Source: Methylobacterium currus
GTDB taxonomy: Bacteria; Pseudomonadota; Alphaproteobacteria; Rhizobiales; Beijerinckiaceae
Length of the DNA: 64,000 nt
Assembly (NCBI RefSeq): GCF_003058325.1
Contig: NZ_CP028843.1
Location: 208,501-272,500, forward strand
Direction: 5' to 3'
Position 1 is the stretch's first letter, and each line of letters opens with the position of its first letter. The translations under genes and the position numbers were made by a program. The notes under the pieces were generated by a model. It had not been told where the DNA came from and searched no databases. It was given only the letters and a program-made list of their open reading frames with translations. Shown piece after piece: positions 56,574 through 64,000 of this stretch.

Positions 56574-56663
56574 CGGTCCAGGATCGTTAACCCAACTCAA
56601 GTCCCTCGCTTCCGGTTGCATCATCCCTCGGTCTACCGCCGAAAGGTGCTCCCTGGGGGGCGG

Positions 56664-56897
56664 TCAGGCCGTCGCCCACTCGTCCTTGGCCTCGGCGGTG
56701 GTGCGGTTGAGGCGCACCTGCCCGCCCTCGACGCTGGCGATCGAATCGACATGGATGAAGTGGTGGTGGCCGCCGGCCGCCGGGTCGGTCTTGGTCAGCT
56801 TGATCCGCTGCCCGTCGAGGTGATCGATCGTGCCGACATGCCCGCCGTCGGAGCCGACGACCGGCATGTGCTCCTTGATGCTGCTGAGATCGATCAT
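56664..56897 (-). CDS. DUF2171 domain protein
   Basis: A 77-residue protein with the PRC-barrel-like DUF2171 pattern: IKEHMPVVGSDGGHVGTIDH, LDGQRIKLTKTD and HHHFIHVDSIASVEGGQVRL. These small proteins are common in Methylobacterium and relatives and are thought to be involved in stress responses; no precise function is known. ATG 56897 was chosen because MIDLSSIKEHM matches the family start, although the frame is open further upstream. Confidence 0.85.
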   Translation of the reverse strand: MIDLSSIKEHMPVVGSDGGHVGTIDHLDGQRIKLTKTDPAAGGHHHFIHVDSIASVEGGQVRLNRTTAEAKDEWATA

Positions 56898-56953
56898 CGC
56901 CCGTTCCTTACGTGGTGCGGCGATCAACGAGGCTACCGGGGGCAGGTTCCTGC

Positions 56954-56987
56954 CGCCCGCGGGAGGCCGTGCAGCCTCCCGCGGGCG
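56954..56987. terminator. Strong hairpin between DUF2171 and aldehyde dehydrogenase genes
   Basis: CGCCCGCGGGAGGC (56954-56967) pairs exactly with GCCTCCCGCGGGCG (56974-56987), a 14-bp stem with a six-base loop. It lies 60 bases after the minus-strand aldehyde dehydrogenase stop and most likely ends that transcript. A T run follows only on the plus strand (TTT). Confidence 0.6.
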
Positions 56988-57003
56988 TTTCAAGACGTCT
57001 CAG

Positions 57004-57051
57004 GCGCCGGACATCTCAAGCGCCGGACATCTCAAGCGCCGGACATCTCAA
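57004..57051. repeat. 16-bp tandem repeat carrying the aldehyde dehydrogenase stop codon
   Basis: Three exact copies of GCGCCGGACATCTCAA (57004-57019, 57020-57035, 57036-57051), with a diverged fourth to the left. On the minus strand each contributes a TGA (bases 57048-57050, 57032-57034, 57016-57018 and 57000-57002), covering all three frames. The copy at 57036 contains the real stop of the aldehyde dehydrogenase. Confidence 0.9.
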
Positions 57052-58631
57052 GCGCTTGGCGCGGCGAGCTTGCCGTCCTGCCGCCGCCACAGCTTGAGCG
57101 GGTTGTCGTCGCGGAGCGCCGCCGGCAGCAGGGACGCGGGCAGGTCCTGGTAGCTCACCGGGCGCAGGAAGCGGTGGATCGCCAGGCTGCCGACCGAGGT
57201 GGTACGGCCGTCCGAGGTCGCCGGGTAGGGTCCGCCATGCACCATGGCGTGGCCGACCTCGACGCCGGTGCCGAACCCGTTGACCAGGATGCGCCCGACC
57301 CGGCGCTCCAGCACCGGCAGCAGGGCCCGGGCGGCGTCATGGTCGGCCTCGTCGAGGTGGAGGGCCGCGGTGAGCTGGCCCTCCAGCCGCTCCAGCACCG
57401 CGCGGATCGTCGCGAGGTCGGGGCAGCGCACCACCAGCGAGGCCGCGCCAAAAACCTCCTCGGCGAGGGCGTGGTCGGCGAGGAACGCCTCGGCGGTGGT
57501 CGCGAAGAGCGCCGCCTGGCCCTGGTGGGTGCCGCCGGCGAGGCCGCGCGCGAGCGTCGTCACGGCCGGGTTGGATTCCAAAGCCGCGACGCCGGCGCAA
57601 TAGGCCTTGTGGATGCCGGGCGTCAGCATCGTGGCGGCCTGGGTCTCCGTGAGGGCGGCCGAGGCCGCCTCCAGGAAGCCGTCGAGGCCCGCACCCTCCA
57701 CCGCCAGGATCAGGCCCGGATTGGTGCAGAACTGGCCCGAGCCGAGGGTGAGCGAGCCGACGAAGGCGCGGCCGATGTCGCGGCCGCGGGCCTCGAGCGC
57801 CGCCGGCAGCAGGACGACCGGGTTGACGCTGCTCATCTCGGCATAGACCGGGATCGGGACAGGGCGGGACGCGGCGGCCTGCATCAGCGCGACACCGCCG
57901 CGGCGCGAGCCGGTGAAGCCGACAGCGGCGATGCGCGGATCGGCCACCAGCGCCTGGCCAACGGAGATGCCGGAATCCATGAGGAGCGAGAACACGCCCT
58001 CCGGCAGGCCGCATTGCTTGACCGCCGCCTGCACCGCGCGGCCGACCAGCTCCGAGGTGCCGGGATGGGCCGGATGGGCCTTGGCCACCACCGGGCAGCC
58101 GGCGGCCAGCGCCGAGGCGGTGTCGCCGCCGGCGACCGAGAAGGCGAGGGGGAAGTTCGAGGCGCCGAAGACCGCGACCGGGCCGACGGCGATCTGGCGC
58201 AGGCGCAGGTCGGGCCGCGGCAGGGGCTTGCGCTCGGGTTGAGCCGGGTCGACCCGGGCCTCCAGGAAGCCGCCGTCGCGCACCACGCCGGCGAACATCT
58301 TGAGCTGGCCGACGGTGCGGCCGCGCTCGCCCTCGAGGCGCGCCCGGGGCAGGCCGCTCTCGGCCATGCAGCGCACGATCAGCTCGTCGCCGATCGCCAC
58401 GATGGCGTCGGCCACCGCCTCGAGGAAGCGGGCGCGGTCGTCGAGGGAGGTCTCGCGGTAGGTGTCGAAGGCCTCGGCGGCGAGCGCGCAGGCCCGCTCG
58501 ACGTCGGCGGCGGTCGCCGAGGCGAAGGCCGGCTCCAGGCTGTTGCCGGTGGCGGCCTCGACGGCACGGAAGCTCTCGCCTTCGCCGCGGCGGGCGGCGG
58601 CGCCGATCAGGTTCTCTCCGGTGATGGGCAT
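57048..58631 (-). CDS. NADP-dependent aldehyde dehydrogenase (2-oxoglutarate-semialdehyde type)
   Basis: A 527-residue aldehyde dehydrogenase of the group that oxidises 2-oxoglutarate (2,5-dioxopentanoate) semialdehyde to 2-oxoglutarate in pentose or sugar-acid breakdown. Seen: [30 protein letters not shown], the general base in [20 protein letters not shown] and catalytic Cys in [12 protein letters not shown]. The absence of the usual GPK...LELGG motif is typical of this subfamily. No pentose genes adjoin it. It is divergent from larC with 278 bases between. The start 58631 gives the [11 protein letters not shown]-terminus. Confidence 0.9.
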   Translation of the reverse strand: MPITGENLIGAAARRGEGESFRAVEAATGNSLEPAFASATAADVERACALAAEAFDTYRETSLDDRARFLEAVADAIVAIGDELIVRCMAESGLPRARLEGERGRTVGQLKMFAGVVRDGGFLEARVDPAQPERKPLPRPDLRLRQIAVGPVAVFGASNFPLAFSVAGGDTASALAAGCPVVAKAHPAHPGTSELVGRAVQAAVKQCGLPEGVFSLLMDSGISVGQALVADPRIAAVGFTGSRRGGVALMQAAASRPVPIPVYAEMSSVNPVVLLPAALEARGRDIGRAFVGSLTLGSGQFCTNPGLILAVEGAGLDGFLEAASAALTETQAATMLTPGIHKAYCAGVAALESNPAVTTLARGLAGGTHQGQAALFATTAEAFLADHALAEEVFGAASLVVRCPDLATIRAVLERLEGQLTAALHLDEADHDAARALLPVLERRVGRILVNGFGTGVEVGHAMVHGGPYPATSDGRTTSVGSLAIHRFLRPVSYQDLPASLLPAALRDDNPLKLWRRQDGKLAAPSA

Positions 58632-58909
58632 GGGGTCGCGTCCTCTCCTGCTTCGGCCGCCCGACCGCTGGGTCGCGCGTCGCATGGCCGCGTCGCATGG
58701 CGACGGTCGAGCCTCGCCCGATCGGACGCGGCTCCGGCTGGGCAGGCTTATGCCCCGGCGGGAGGGGGATGATCCACCGGGGCGGGCAGAAAAATCCGTC
58801 TCATCCCCGCTGCGACGGTCTGTCCCGAGGGGTCGGCGCTTGCCACGGGCCCGCGCGGGCCGATGTGCCCCCGACCGGCGTCAGGTCAGGGGCCGGGACA
58901 AAGGACCCG

Positions 58910-60223
58910 ATGCAGATCCATCTCGACGCCGTCGGGGGCGTGGCCGGCGACATGGTCGTGGCGGCGCTCCTCGACGCCTTTCCGGAGCACGAGGCGGGCG
59001 TCCGCGAGAGCGTGGCCCGGGCGAGCCGCGGGCGCACCGCCTGCGCCCTCCTCGCCCATGGCGACGGCGTGCTCCAGGGCCGGCGCTTCGCGGTCACCGG
59101 CCCCGGGGGCGAGGCGCCGGACCGGCCGGCGGACGACCATGCCCCTCGCCACCGTCACCACGGCGATCACCACCACCATCACGGGCAAGGCGATCAACCG
59201 CAAGGCGATCACGGCCATCGCCATCACGGCGGCGGGCACGCGCACCGGCACTGGTCCGGCATCCGCCGCGACCTCGAATCGTGCGGGCTGTCCCCGGCTC
59301 TGCTCGCCCACGCGCTCGCGATCTTCGGGCATCTGGCGCAGGCCGAGGCGCGGGTGCATGGCATCCCGGTCGAGGAGGTGGCGTTCCACGAGGTCGGCGC
59401 CTGGGATTCGATCGCCGACATCGTCGCGGCGGCGCATCTCGTCGAGGCGATCGGCGCGACGGGCTGGAGCGTGTCGGCGCTGCCGCTCGGCTCCGGCCGG
59501 GTGATGACCCAGCACGGTCCCCTGCCGGTCCCGGCACCGGCGACCGCGCTCCTGCTCGAAGGCTTCCTCACCCTCGACGACGGCGTGCCGGGCGAGCGCG
59601 TGACCCCGACCGGCGCGGCGATCCTGCGCCATCTGTGCGGCGACCAGCCGCGAAGGAGCGGGCCGCGCCGGCTCCTGCGCAGCGGCCTCGGCTTCGGCAC
59701 GAAGACGCTTCCCGGCCTGAGCAACGTCCTGCGGGTGCTGGCCTTCGAGGAGCAGGGCGAGACCGGATCGCCCGGCCACCGCGAGCTCGGCATCATCGAG
59801 TTCGAGGTCGACGACCAGTCGGCGGAAGACCTCGCCATGGGGCTCGACCGGCTGAGGGCGCACCCAAAGATCTTCGACGTCGTGCAGATGCCGGTCTTCG
59901 GCAAGAAGGGCCGGATGATGACGCATGTCCGGGCGCTCGCCCGGGCCGACGCGATCGAGGAGGCGATCGAGGCCTGCTTCCGCGAGACCACCACGATCGG
60001 CCTGCGCCACCACACCGTCTCGGGAGCCGCGCTCACACGGCGGCTCGACACCGTCGCGGTGGCGGGCAGGACTGTCCGGGTGAAGAGCGTCGCGCGGCCG
60101 GGCGGGCGCACCGCCAAGGCCGAGGCCGACGACGCGCAGGCCACCGAGGGCCACGCCGCCCGCCAGGCCTTACGCCGGGAAGCCGAGCGCCTGGCTCTCG
60201 CGTTGCCGGAGAACGAAAGATGA
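58910..60223 (+). CDS. larC: Nickel-pincer cofactor biosynthesis protein LarC
   Basis: Inserts nickel into the pyridinium-bisthiocarboxylate mononucleotide cofactor of lactate-racemase-type enzymes. The 437-residue protein starts MQIHLDAVGGVAGDMVVAAL (LarC1 signature), has a His-rich loop (about residues 79-114, with HHGDHHHHHGQGD) that probably binds nickel, then HGIPVEEVAFHEVGAWDSIADIV, TPTGAAILRHLCG and the LarC2 part with GFGTKTLPGLSNVLRV. It is one continuous frame, unlike the split gene of Lactobacillus plantarum. It leads the larC-larE-larB operon. The in-frame upstream extension lacks LarC similarity. Confidence 0.93.
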   Translation: MQIHLDAVGGVAGDMVVAALLDAFPEHEAGVRESVARASRGRTACALLAHGDGVLQGRRFAVTGPGGEAPDRPADDHAPRHRHHGDHHHHHGQGDQPQGDHGHRHHGGGHAHRHWSGIRRDLESCGLSPALLAHALAIFGHLAQAEARVHGIPVEEVAFHEVGAWDSIADIVAAAHLVEAIGATGWSVSALPLGSGRVMTQHGPLPVPAPATALLLEGFLTLDDGVPGERVTPTGAAILRHLCGDQPRRSGPRRLLRSGLGFGTKTLPGLSNVLRVLAFEEQGETGSPGHRELGIIEFEVDDQSAEDLAMGLDRLRAHPKIFDVVQMPVFGKKGRMMTHVRALARADAIEEAIEACFRETTTIGLRHHTVSGAALTRRLDTVAVAGRTVRVKSVARPGGRTAKAEADDAQATEGHAARQALRREAERLALALPENER

Positions 60224-61032
60224 GCGCGAGCCTCGCATCGGTCCTTGCCGGGCTCGGTCCGGTCGCCGTCGCGGTGAGCGGCGGGGTCGACAGCCTGACC
60301 CTGGCGACGATCGCGCATCGGACCGCGCCGGAGCCGCCCCTGATGGTCCACGCCGTGTCCCCCGCCGTGCCCGGCGAGGCGACCGAGCGGGTGCGGGCGG
60401 AGGCCGCCCGCGAGGGCTGGGACCTCAGGGTGATCGAGGCCGGCGAGTTCGCCGACCCGGCCTACCGCGACAACCCGGTCAACCGCTGCTTCTTCTGCAA
60501 GACCAACCTCTACGGGGCGATCCGGCGCGTGACCGGGCGCCCGATCGTGTCGGGCGCCAATCTCGACGACCTCGGCGAGTACCGCCCCGGCCTCGACGCC
60601 GCCCGCGAGCACGGGGTGCGCCACCCCTTCGTCGAGGCGTCCTTCAGCAAGGCGATGGTGCGGGCGCTCGCCCGCGACCTGGGCCTGGGCGCGGTGGCGG
60701 AGCTGCCCGCGGCGCCCTGCCTGTCGAGCCGGGTCGAGACCGGCATCCGCATCGAGCCCGAGACCCTGGCCTTCATCCACGCCGTCGAGCGGCTGGTCGG
60801 CGAGAACCTTGAGGTGACGGGTGCGAAGCGCGCCGTGCGCTGCCGGGTGCGTGCCGCCGGCATCGTGGTCGAGCTCGATTCCCAGAGCCTCGCCAGCCTG
60901 CCCGAGGCGGCGAGGATCACCCTGGGCCGTCGCATCGCCGCCCGGGCGCCGGCCCGGCTCTCCGACGCGCCGGTCTCCTTCGCGCCCTACCGCACCGGCA
61001 GTGCCTTCCTGACCGGAGGAGCGCCGCGGTGA
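60220..61032 (+). CDS. larE: ATP-dependent sulfurtransferase LarE
   Basis: Adds sulfur to the nicotinate-derived precursor of the Ni-pincer cofactor. The 270-residue protein has the PP-loop AVAVSGGVDSLTLATIAH for ATP and three conserved cysteines: Cys90 and Cys93 in NRCFFCKTNLY, and Cys167 in PCLSSR. Known single-Cys LarE is sacrificial, giving up its own cysteine sulfur, while three-Cys forms bind a 4Fe-4S cluster and can act more than once; this one has the three-Cys layout. The start overlaps the larC stop by four bases. Confidence 0.92.
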   Translation: MSASLASVLAGLGPVAVAVSGGVDSLTLATIAHRTAPEPPLMVHAVSPAVPGEATERVRAEAAREGWDLRVIEAGEFADPAYRDNPVNRCFFCKTNLYGAIRRVTGRPIVSGANLDDLGEYRPGLDAAREHGVRHPFVEASFSKAMVRALARDLGLGAVAELPAAPCLSSRVETGIRIEPETLAFIHAVERLVGENLEVTGAKRAVRCRVRAAGIVVELDSQSLASLPEAARITLGRRIAARAPARLSDAPVSFAPYRTGSAFLTGGAPR

Positions 61033-61706
61033 GCCTCTCCGACGAATTCACCCTCGACTTCGCCCGCACCGAGCGGATCGGCCTGGAAGAAGCGGTGTTC
61101 GCCGCCGGCAAGTCGCCGGCGCAGATCGACGCCATCCTGGCGGCGGCCGACGCGCGCGGCGCCCGCTTCCTCGTCACCCGCCTCGACCCGGAGCGCTTCG
61201 CGGCGCTCGACCATCACGACCGGCTCGATTACTGCCCGGTCTCGCGCACCGCCTTCTTCGGCGCGGCCAGGCGGGTCGAGGGACCGGCCCGCATCGCCAT
61301 CGTGGCGGCCGGCACCTCGGACGTGCCGGTGGCCCGCGAGGCCGAGCGGACGCTCGCCTACCAGGGCCATGCCACGACGCTCATCGCCGATGTCGGCGTC
61401 GCGGGATTGTGGCGGCTGACCCGGCGGATCGAGGAGATCCGGGCTCATCCGGTGGTGATCTGCGCCGCCGGCATGGACGCGGCCCTGCCGAGCGTGCTCG
61501 GCGGCCTCGTCGCCGGCGCCGTGATCGCGGTGCCGACCTCGGTCGGCTACGGCGTCGCCGAAGGGGGGCGCGCCGCCCTCGACGCGGTGCTGGCGAGCTG
61601 CGCCCCCGGCATCGCGGTCGTCAACATCGACAACGGCTACGGCGCCGCCTGCGCGGCCCTGCGCCTGCTCCACGCGGCATCCCGGCTCGCGGAGGCTCCC
61701 CGATGA
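61029..61706 (+). CDS. larB: Nicotinate adenine dinucleotide carboxylase LarB
   Basis: Carboxylates and hydrolyses nicotinic acid adenine dinucleotide, the first step of Ni-pincer cofactor synthesis. The 225-residue protein resembles PurE: RIAIVAAGTSDVPVAREAER, GVAGLWRLTRRIEEIRAHP, VVICAAGMDAALPSVLGGLV and IAVPTSVGYGVAEGGRAALD. GTG start overlaps the larE stop (GTGA). A dispersed repeat begins right at its stop. The cofactor's user, LarA, is not in the window, although larA is usually close by. Confidence 0.92.
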   Translation: MSLSDEFTLDFARTERIGLEEAVFAAGKSPAQIDAILAAADARGARFLVTRLDPERFAALDHHDRLDYCPVSRTAFFGAARRVEGPARIAIVAAGTSDVPVAREAERTLAYQGHATTLIADVGVAGLWRLTRRIEEIRAHPVVICAAGMDAALPSVLGGLVAGAVIAVPTSVGYGVAEGGRAALDAVLASCAPGIAVVNIDNGYGAACAALRLLHAASRLAEAPR

Positions 61707-61815
61707 CCCTCGGCAGACCTGCGTTGGCAAGCCAACGCTTCATCCGCTTCGTTTGTTGGTTTGCCGCAGATCATTGTCGCAAATCCGGCCACCACTTTTG
61801 CGAAATCTGCTTGGG
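61704..61815. repeat. Dispersed 112-nt structured repeat, copy B
   Basis: Aligns without gaps to copy A at 14701-14812 (about 80 percent identity by hand count). The inner palindrome is perfect here: GCGTTGGC-AA-GCCAACGC at 61721-61738. GCAGAT and ATCTGC form the outer pair further right. It starts at the larB stop (TGA 61704-61706) and ends just before TTGGGAGA, the ribosome site of the next gene. Its terminal repeats are less perfect than in copy A. Confidence 0.8.
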
Positions 61816-61824
61816 AGAATCGCC

Positions 61825-62952
61825 ATGGAACGTCGCAGCTTCCTGCAGGGCGCGGCCCTCGGGGCCGGTCTCGCCGTCACCACGGGTGCGGGGGCGGCCG
61901 TGAACAATCCGCCCCCTCCCAGCTCCGGTCCCCTGCCGGGCACCCGGCCCACCGATCCCGCCGACCTGCCGCTGGTCACCGATCCCGGCGAGCGCCGGGG
62001 CGAGATGCTCTACCGGTCCTTCGGGCGGACGGGGGAAAAAATCTCGGCGATCGGCATGGGCGGCTTCCATCTCGGCAAGAGCGCGGTGACCGATTCCGAG
62101 GCGACCCGGCTGATGCATGAGGGGATCGACCGCGGCATCACCTTCATGGACAATTGCTGGGACTACAACGAGGGCCGCTCGGAGGAGCGGATGGGCATCG
62201 CCCTCGAGCAGAACGGATACCGCAACAAGGTCTTCCTGATGTCCAAGATGGACGGGCGGACCAAGCAGGAAGCCATGAAGCAGATCGACCAGTCGCTGCG
62301 CCGCCTGCGCACCGACCGGATCGACCTCGTCCAGCACCACGAGATCCTGCGCTACGACGATCCCGACCGGGTCTTCGCCGAGGGCGGCGCCATGGAGGCG
62401 TTCGAGGAGGCGAAGAAGGCGGGCAAGCTGCGCTATATCGGCTTCACCGGCCACAAGGACCCGCGCATCCACCTGCAGATGCTCGAAGTGGCGGCCGAGC
62501 GCGGCTTCCACTTCGATTCGGTGCAGATGCCCCTCAACGTGATGGACGCGCATTTCCGCAGCTTCGGCCACCTCGTGCTGCCCTACCTCGTCCAGAACGG
62601 CATCGCGGCGCTCGGCATGAAGACCTTCGGCGACGGGGTGATCCTGAAGAGCGACGCACCGATCAAGCCGATCGAGTACCTGCACTTCTCGCTCAACCTG
62701 CCGACCTCGGTGGTCATCACCGGCATCCAGAACCAGCGCGACCTCGACCAGGCCTTCGAGGCGGTGAAGACCTTCAAGCCGATGGACAAGGCGGCGGTGG
62801 CGGAACTCCTGAACCGCAGCCGGCCCTACGCGCTCGAGGGCAAGTACGAGCTGTTCAAGACCAGCGCGACCTTCGACGGCACCGCCAAGAACGCTGCCTG
62901 GCTCGGCGAGGACGTGCCGGGGGTGAAGAAACTCGCCCCGACCATGGAGTGA
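61825..62952 (+). CDS. Exported aldo/keto reductase
   Basis: A 375-residue aldo/keto reductase with a twin-arginine signal (MERRSFLQGAALGAGLAVTT, RRSF motif). TIM-barrel features: MGGFHLG near the start, GITFMDNCWDYNEGRSEERM with the catalytic Asp and Tyr, SKMDGR with the Lys, VQHHEIL with the His, and VITGIQNQRDLDQAFEAV for the NADPH end. A folded, cofactor-loaded export by Tat fits. Substrate unknown. The dispersed repeat occupies its leader and supplies the sequence up to its ribosome site. Confidence 0.9.
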   Translation: MERRSFLQGAALGAGLAVTTGAGAAVNNPPPPSSGPLPGTRPTDPADLPLVTDPGERRGEMLYRSFGRTGEKISAIGMGGFHLGKSAVTDSEATRLMHEGIDRGITFMDNCWDYNEGRSEERMGIALEQNGYRNKVFLMSKMDGRTKQEAMKQIDQSLRRLRTDRIDLVQHHEILRYDDPDRVFAEGGAMEAFEEAKKAGKLRYIGFTGHKDPRIHLQMLEVAAERGFHFDSVQMPLNVMDAHFRSFGHLVLPYLVQNGIAALGMKTFGDGVILKSDAPIKPIEYLHFSLNLPTSVVITGIQNQRDLDQAFEAVKTFKPMDKAAVAELLNRSRPYALEGKYELFKTSATFDGTAKNAAWLGEDVPGVKKLAPTME

Positions 62953-63042
62953 GGGCCGATACGACACAACCATGACGGCGGCCGGCGCGTTGACCTCACG
63001 TCTTCACGCCGGCAAATCCTCACGTCTGCAAGAGGCCGCCTC

Positions 63043-63267
63043 ATGAGCGACACCACCGCGAGCGACACTCCCGCCCCGCCCCGCAACCCGTCCGCCGAGC
63101 TGCACACGATGAACGAGCGCCTCGCCGCCTGGGCCGCCTGCACGGCCGGGGACAGCCCGGCGCTGGTCGAGCGCTTCGAGGCGATGGGCTACGCGGTGCG
63201 GGGCAAGTCGCGCGAGGAGGCGGAGGCGGTCCTGCGCTGCCCGCCGACGCGGATGGGGCAGGCCTGA
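63043..63267 (+). CDS. Small hypothetical protein
   Basis: A 74-residue polar protein (MSDTTASDTPAPPRNPSAEL, then HTMNERLAAWAACTAG) with a helix-like middle and FEAMGYAVRGKSREEAEAVL. It looks coding and has no membrane segment. The ribosome site is weak. It overlaps antisense with a possible small gene on the minus strand, so only one of the two may be real. Confidence 0.5.
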   Translation: MSDTTASDTPAPPRNPSAELHTMNERLAAWAACTAGDSPALVERFEAMGYAVRGKSREEAEAVLRCPPTRMGQA

Positions 63268-63470
63268 CCCTTCGCGGATCGCTCCGACCATGTCACCTCG
63301 CGGTCCGGTCGGCCGGGAGGCGTCGGGACGCCGGCGGACGCGATGTTTGCCACGGCGATGATCCGCCCCCCGGGCCGCTCGGCCGCCGTCGCGGCGCAAG
63401 GGTGGAGGTTCACGAACGACGCCGCGCCGATGAGCAAGGCGGTGCCGAAGCGGGCGAGAATCGGGGTCAT
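63189..63470 (-). CDS. Possible small secreted protein
   Basis: A 93-residue frame whose N-terminus looks like a Sec signal peptide (TPILARFGTALLIGAASFVN, Cys, AATAA), followed by a polar stretch. It begins nine bases after the SDR gene stop on the same strand, so co-transcription is possible. It overlaps the plus-strand ORF at 63043-63267 and has no known homologue I can name, so confidence is low. Confidence 0.3.
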   Translation of the reverse strand: MTPILARFGTALLIGAASFVNLHPCAATAAERPGGRIIAVANIASAGVPTPPGRPDREVTWSERSAKGQACPIRVGGQRRTASASSRDLPRTA

Positions 63471-63479
63471 AGGGCCTCC

Positions 63480-64000
63480 TCAGCCGAAGCGCACGCCGGC
63501 GAGGCGCTCGGAGACGTCCCACAGCCGCGCAGCCGCCGCCTCGTCCAGCGCCTGGGCCGGGATCCGGGCAGGGCCGGGCGCGCCGCGGGTCTCCGAGAGG
63601 TGCACCGGGCCGTAATAGGCGCCTCCGGCCGCCTGGAGTGCGGTCGCGGCGTAGAGCGCCGGCAGGGCGGCCCGGTCGGCCGGCTGGAACAGGAACCACA
63701 GATAGGTCCGCGCCAGGCCGGCGAGGCTGCGCGGGCCGGCGCCGTTCGGCAGCAGGTCGGTGCGGGCGATGCCCGGATGGGCGGCGAGGCTGGTGAGGCC
63801 CCAGCCGCCGGCCTCGCTGCGGCGCTGCAACTCGAGGGCGAACATCAGGCAGGCCAGCTTCGACTGGCTGTAGGCCGCCATCGGCCTGTAGGCGCGCTCG
63901 GCCTGCAGGTCGTCGAAGGCGAGCGAGCCGCCGCGGGCTGCGACGCTCGACAGCGACACCACCCGCGGAGCGCTCGCCCGGCGCAGCAGCGGCAGCAGGC
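63480..64000 (-). CDS. Short-chain dehydrogenase/reductase (5' end outside window)
   Basis: C-terminal part of an SDR-fold oxidoreductase; the start lies past the right edge. Seen: SLSSVAARGG with the catalytic Ser, YSQSKLACLMFALELQRR with the catalytic Tyr and Lys, SLAAHPGIARTDLLP and YYGPVHLSETRGAPGPARIP. This PGIARTDL and late GPARIP pattern matches the retinol-dehydrogenase-like/WW-domain oxidoreductase-type SDRs common in actinobacteria and Rhizobiales. Substrate unknown. Confidence 0.88.
   Translation of the reverse strand, partial: LLPLLRRASAPRVVSLSSVAARGGSLAFDDLQAERAYRPMAAYSQSKLACLMFALELQRRSEAGGWGLTSLAAHPGIARTDLLPNGAGPRSLAGLARTYLWFLFQPADRAALPALYAATALQAAGGAYYGPVHLSETRGAPGPARIPAQALDEAAAARLWDVSERLAGVRFG

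Larger units (their letters stand above)
56238..56663. other. Gap holding a candidate sRNA and its terminator
   Basis: The 426 bases between the M20 and DUF2171 genes contain no supported CDS. The right half holds the candidate suhB/mmgR-type sRNA, including a strong plus-strand terminator (56544-56573). The left half (56238-56480) shows nothing I can name; the gene promoter for the sRNA may lie about 56440-56485. Confidence 0.55.

Noticed and set aside
56616..58772. 718-residue plus-strand open frame opposite the aldehyde dehydrogenase
   Set aside because: Shadow of the aldehyde dehydrogenase, which has its catalytic Cys and Glu motifs.

Overview
The window is very GC-rich chromosomal DNA from an alphaproteobacterium, most likely Methylobacterium or a close relative. 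That placement is inferred from protein style, the alphaproteobacterial F1 ATP synthase order atpHAGDC, DUF1285/DUF6111-type neighbours, a candidate suhB/mmgR-type sRNA and dense GC codon use. I ran no database search. I see no rRNA, tRNA, CRISPR array, prophage or intact insertion sequence.

Layout. 1-6.0 kb: leucine/isovalerate catabolism (isovaleryl-CoA dehydrogenase cut by the left edge, both methylcrotonyl-CoA carboxylase subunits, a MaoC-type hydratase and a CitE-type CoA-ester lyase). 6.4-7.6 kb: a PaaK-like adenylate-forming enzyme. 7.9-11.7 kb: a compact cluster of two unrecognised membrane-associated proteins, a DyP-type peroxidase and a small protein. 11.8-15.5 kb: a chemoreceptor, a RibD/DHFR-like reductase and a TetR regulator. 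15.6-22.8 kb: a branched-chain amino-acid-type ABC transporter (livG, H, M, K, F) with an acyl-CoA ligase inside it. 22.9-29.4 kb: rlmJ, glcD, a periplasmic cytochrome c, an unrecognised gene behind AT-rich DNA, two divergent hotdog thioesterases and a TadG-like protein. 29.8-33.7 kb: DUF1285, Nudix CoA pyrophosphatase, DUF6111, CCA-adding enzyme and DUF4198. 33.7-37.5 kb: allA, a GMC oxidoreductase and a second FAD-linked oxidase. 37.9-44.2 kb: an S8 peptidase homologue that seems to lack its catalytic His, an operon of sulfite-oxidase-like protein, its likely reductase and an AroE-like protein, a SNF2-type helicase and four small hydrophilic proteins. 44.4-48.2 kb: nitroreductase, acyl-CoA synthetase and an LTA-synthase-fold membrane enzyme. 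48.3-53.3 kb: the F1 ATP synthase operon. 53.7-56.2 kb: DsbA-like protein, glutathione peroxidase and an M20 amidohydrolase. 56.5-64 kb: candidate sRNA, DUF2171 protein, aldehyde dehydrogenase, the nickel-pincer cofactor genes larC-larE-larB, an exported aldo/keto reductase, small ORFs and an SDR cut by the right edge.

The genes support a versatile aerobic heterotroph: branched-chain acid uptake and breakdown, several CoA ligases and thioesterases, flavin oxidases feeding a respiratory chain, peroxide and thiol defence, and Ni-pincer cofactor synthesis for a racemase-type enzyme that is not encoded here.

The least expected signals are not ordinary genes. (1) Three unrelated genes (chemoreceptor, S8 homologue, aldehyde dehydrogenase) end in tandem repeats of 16-17 bp whose unit carries a TGA, so stops fall in all three reading frames just after each gene. 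(2) A 112-nt structured element occurs twice, at 14.7 and 61.7 kb, about 80 percent identical without gaps. (3) A second family of about 170-bp palindromic elements occurs at 21.7 and 35.9 kb. (4) The DyP cluster carries two unknown membrane partners and three different short tandem repeats. (5) The S8 homologue has Thr where the catalytic His is expected.
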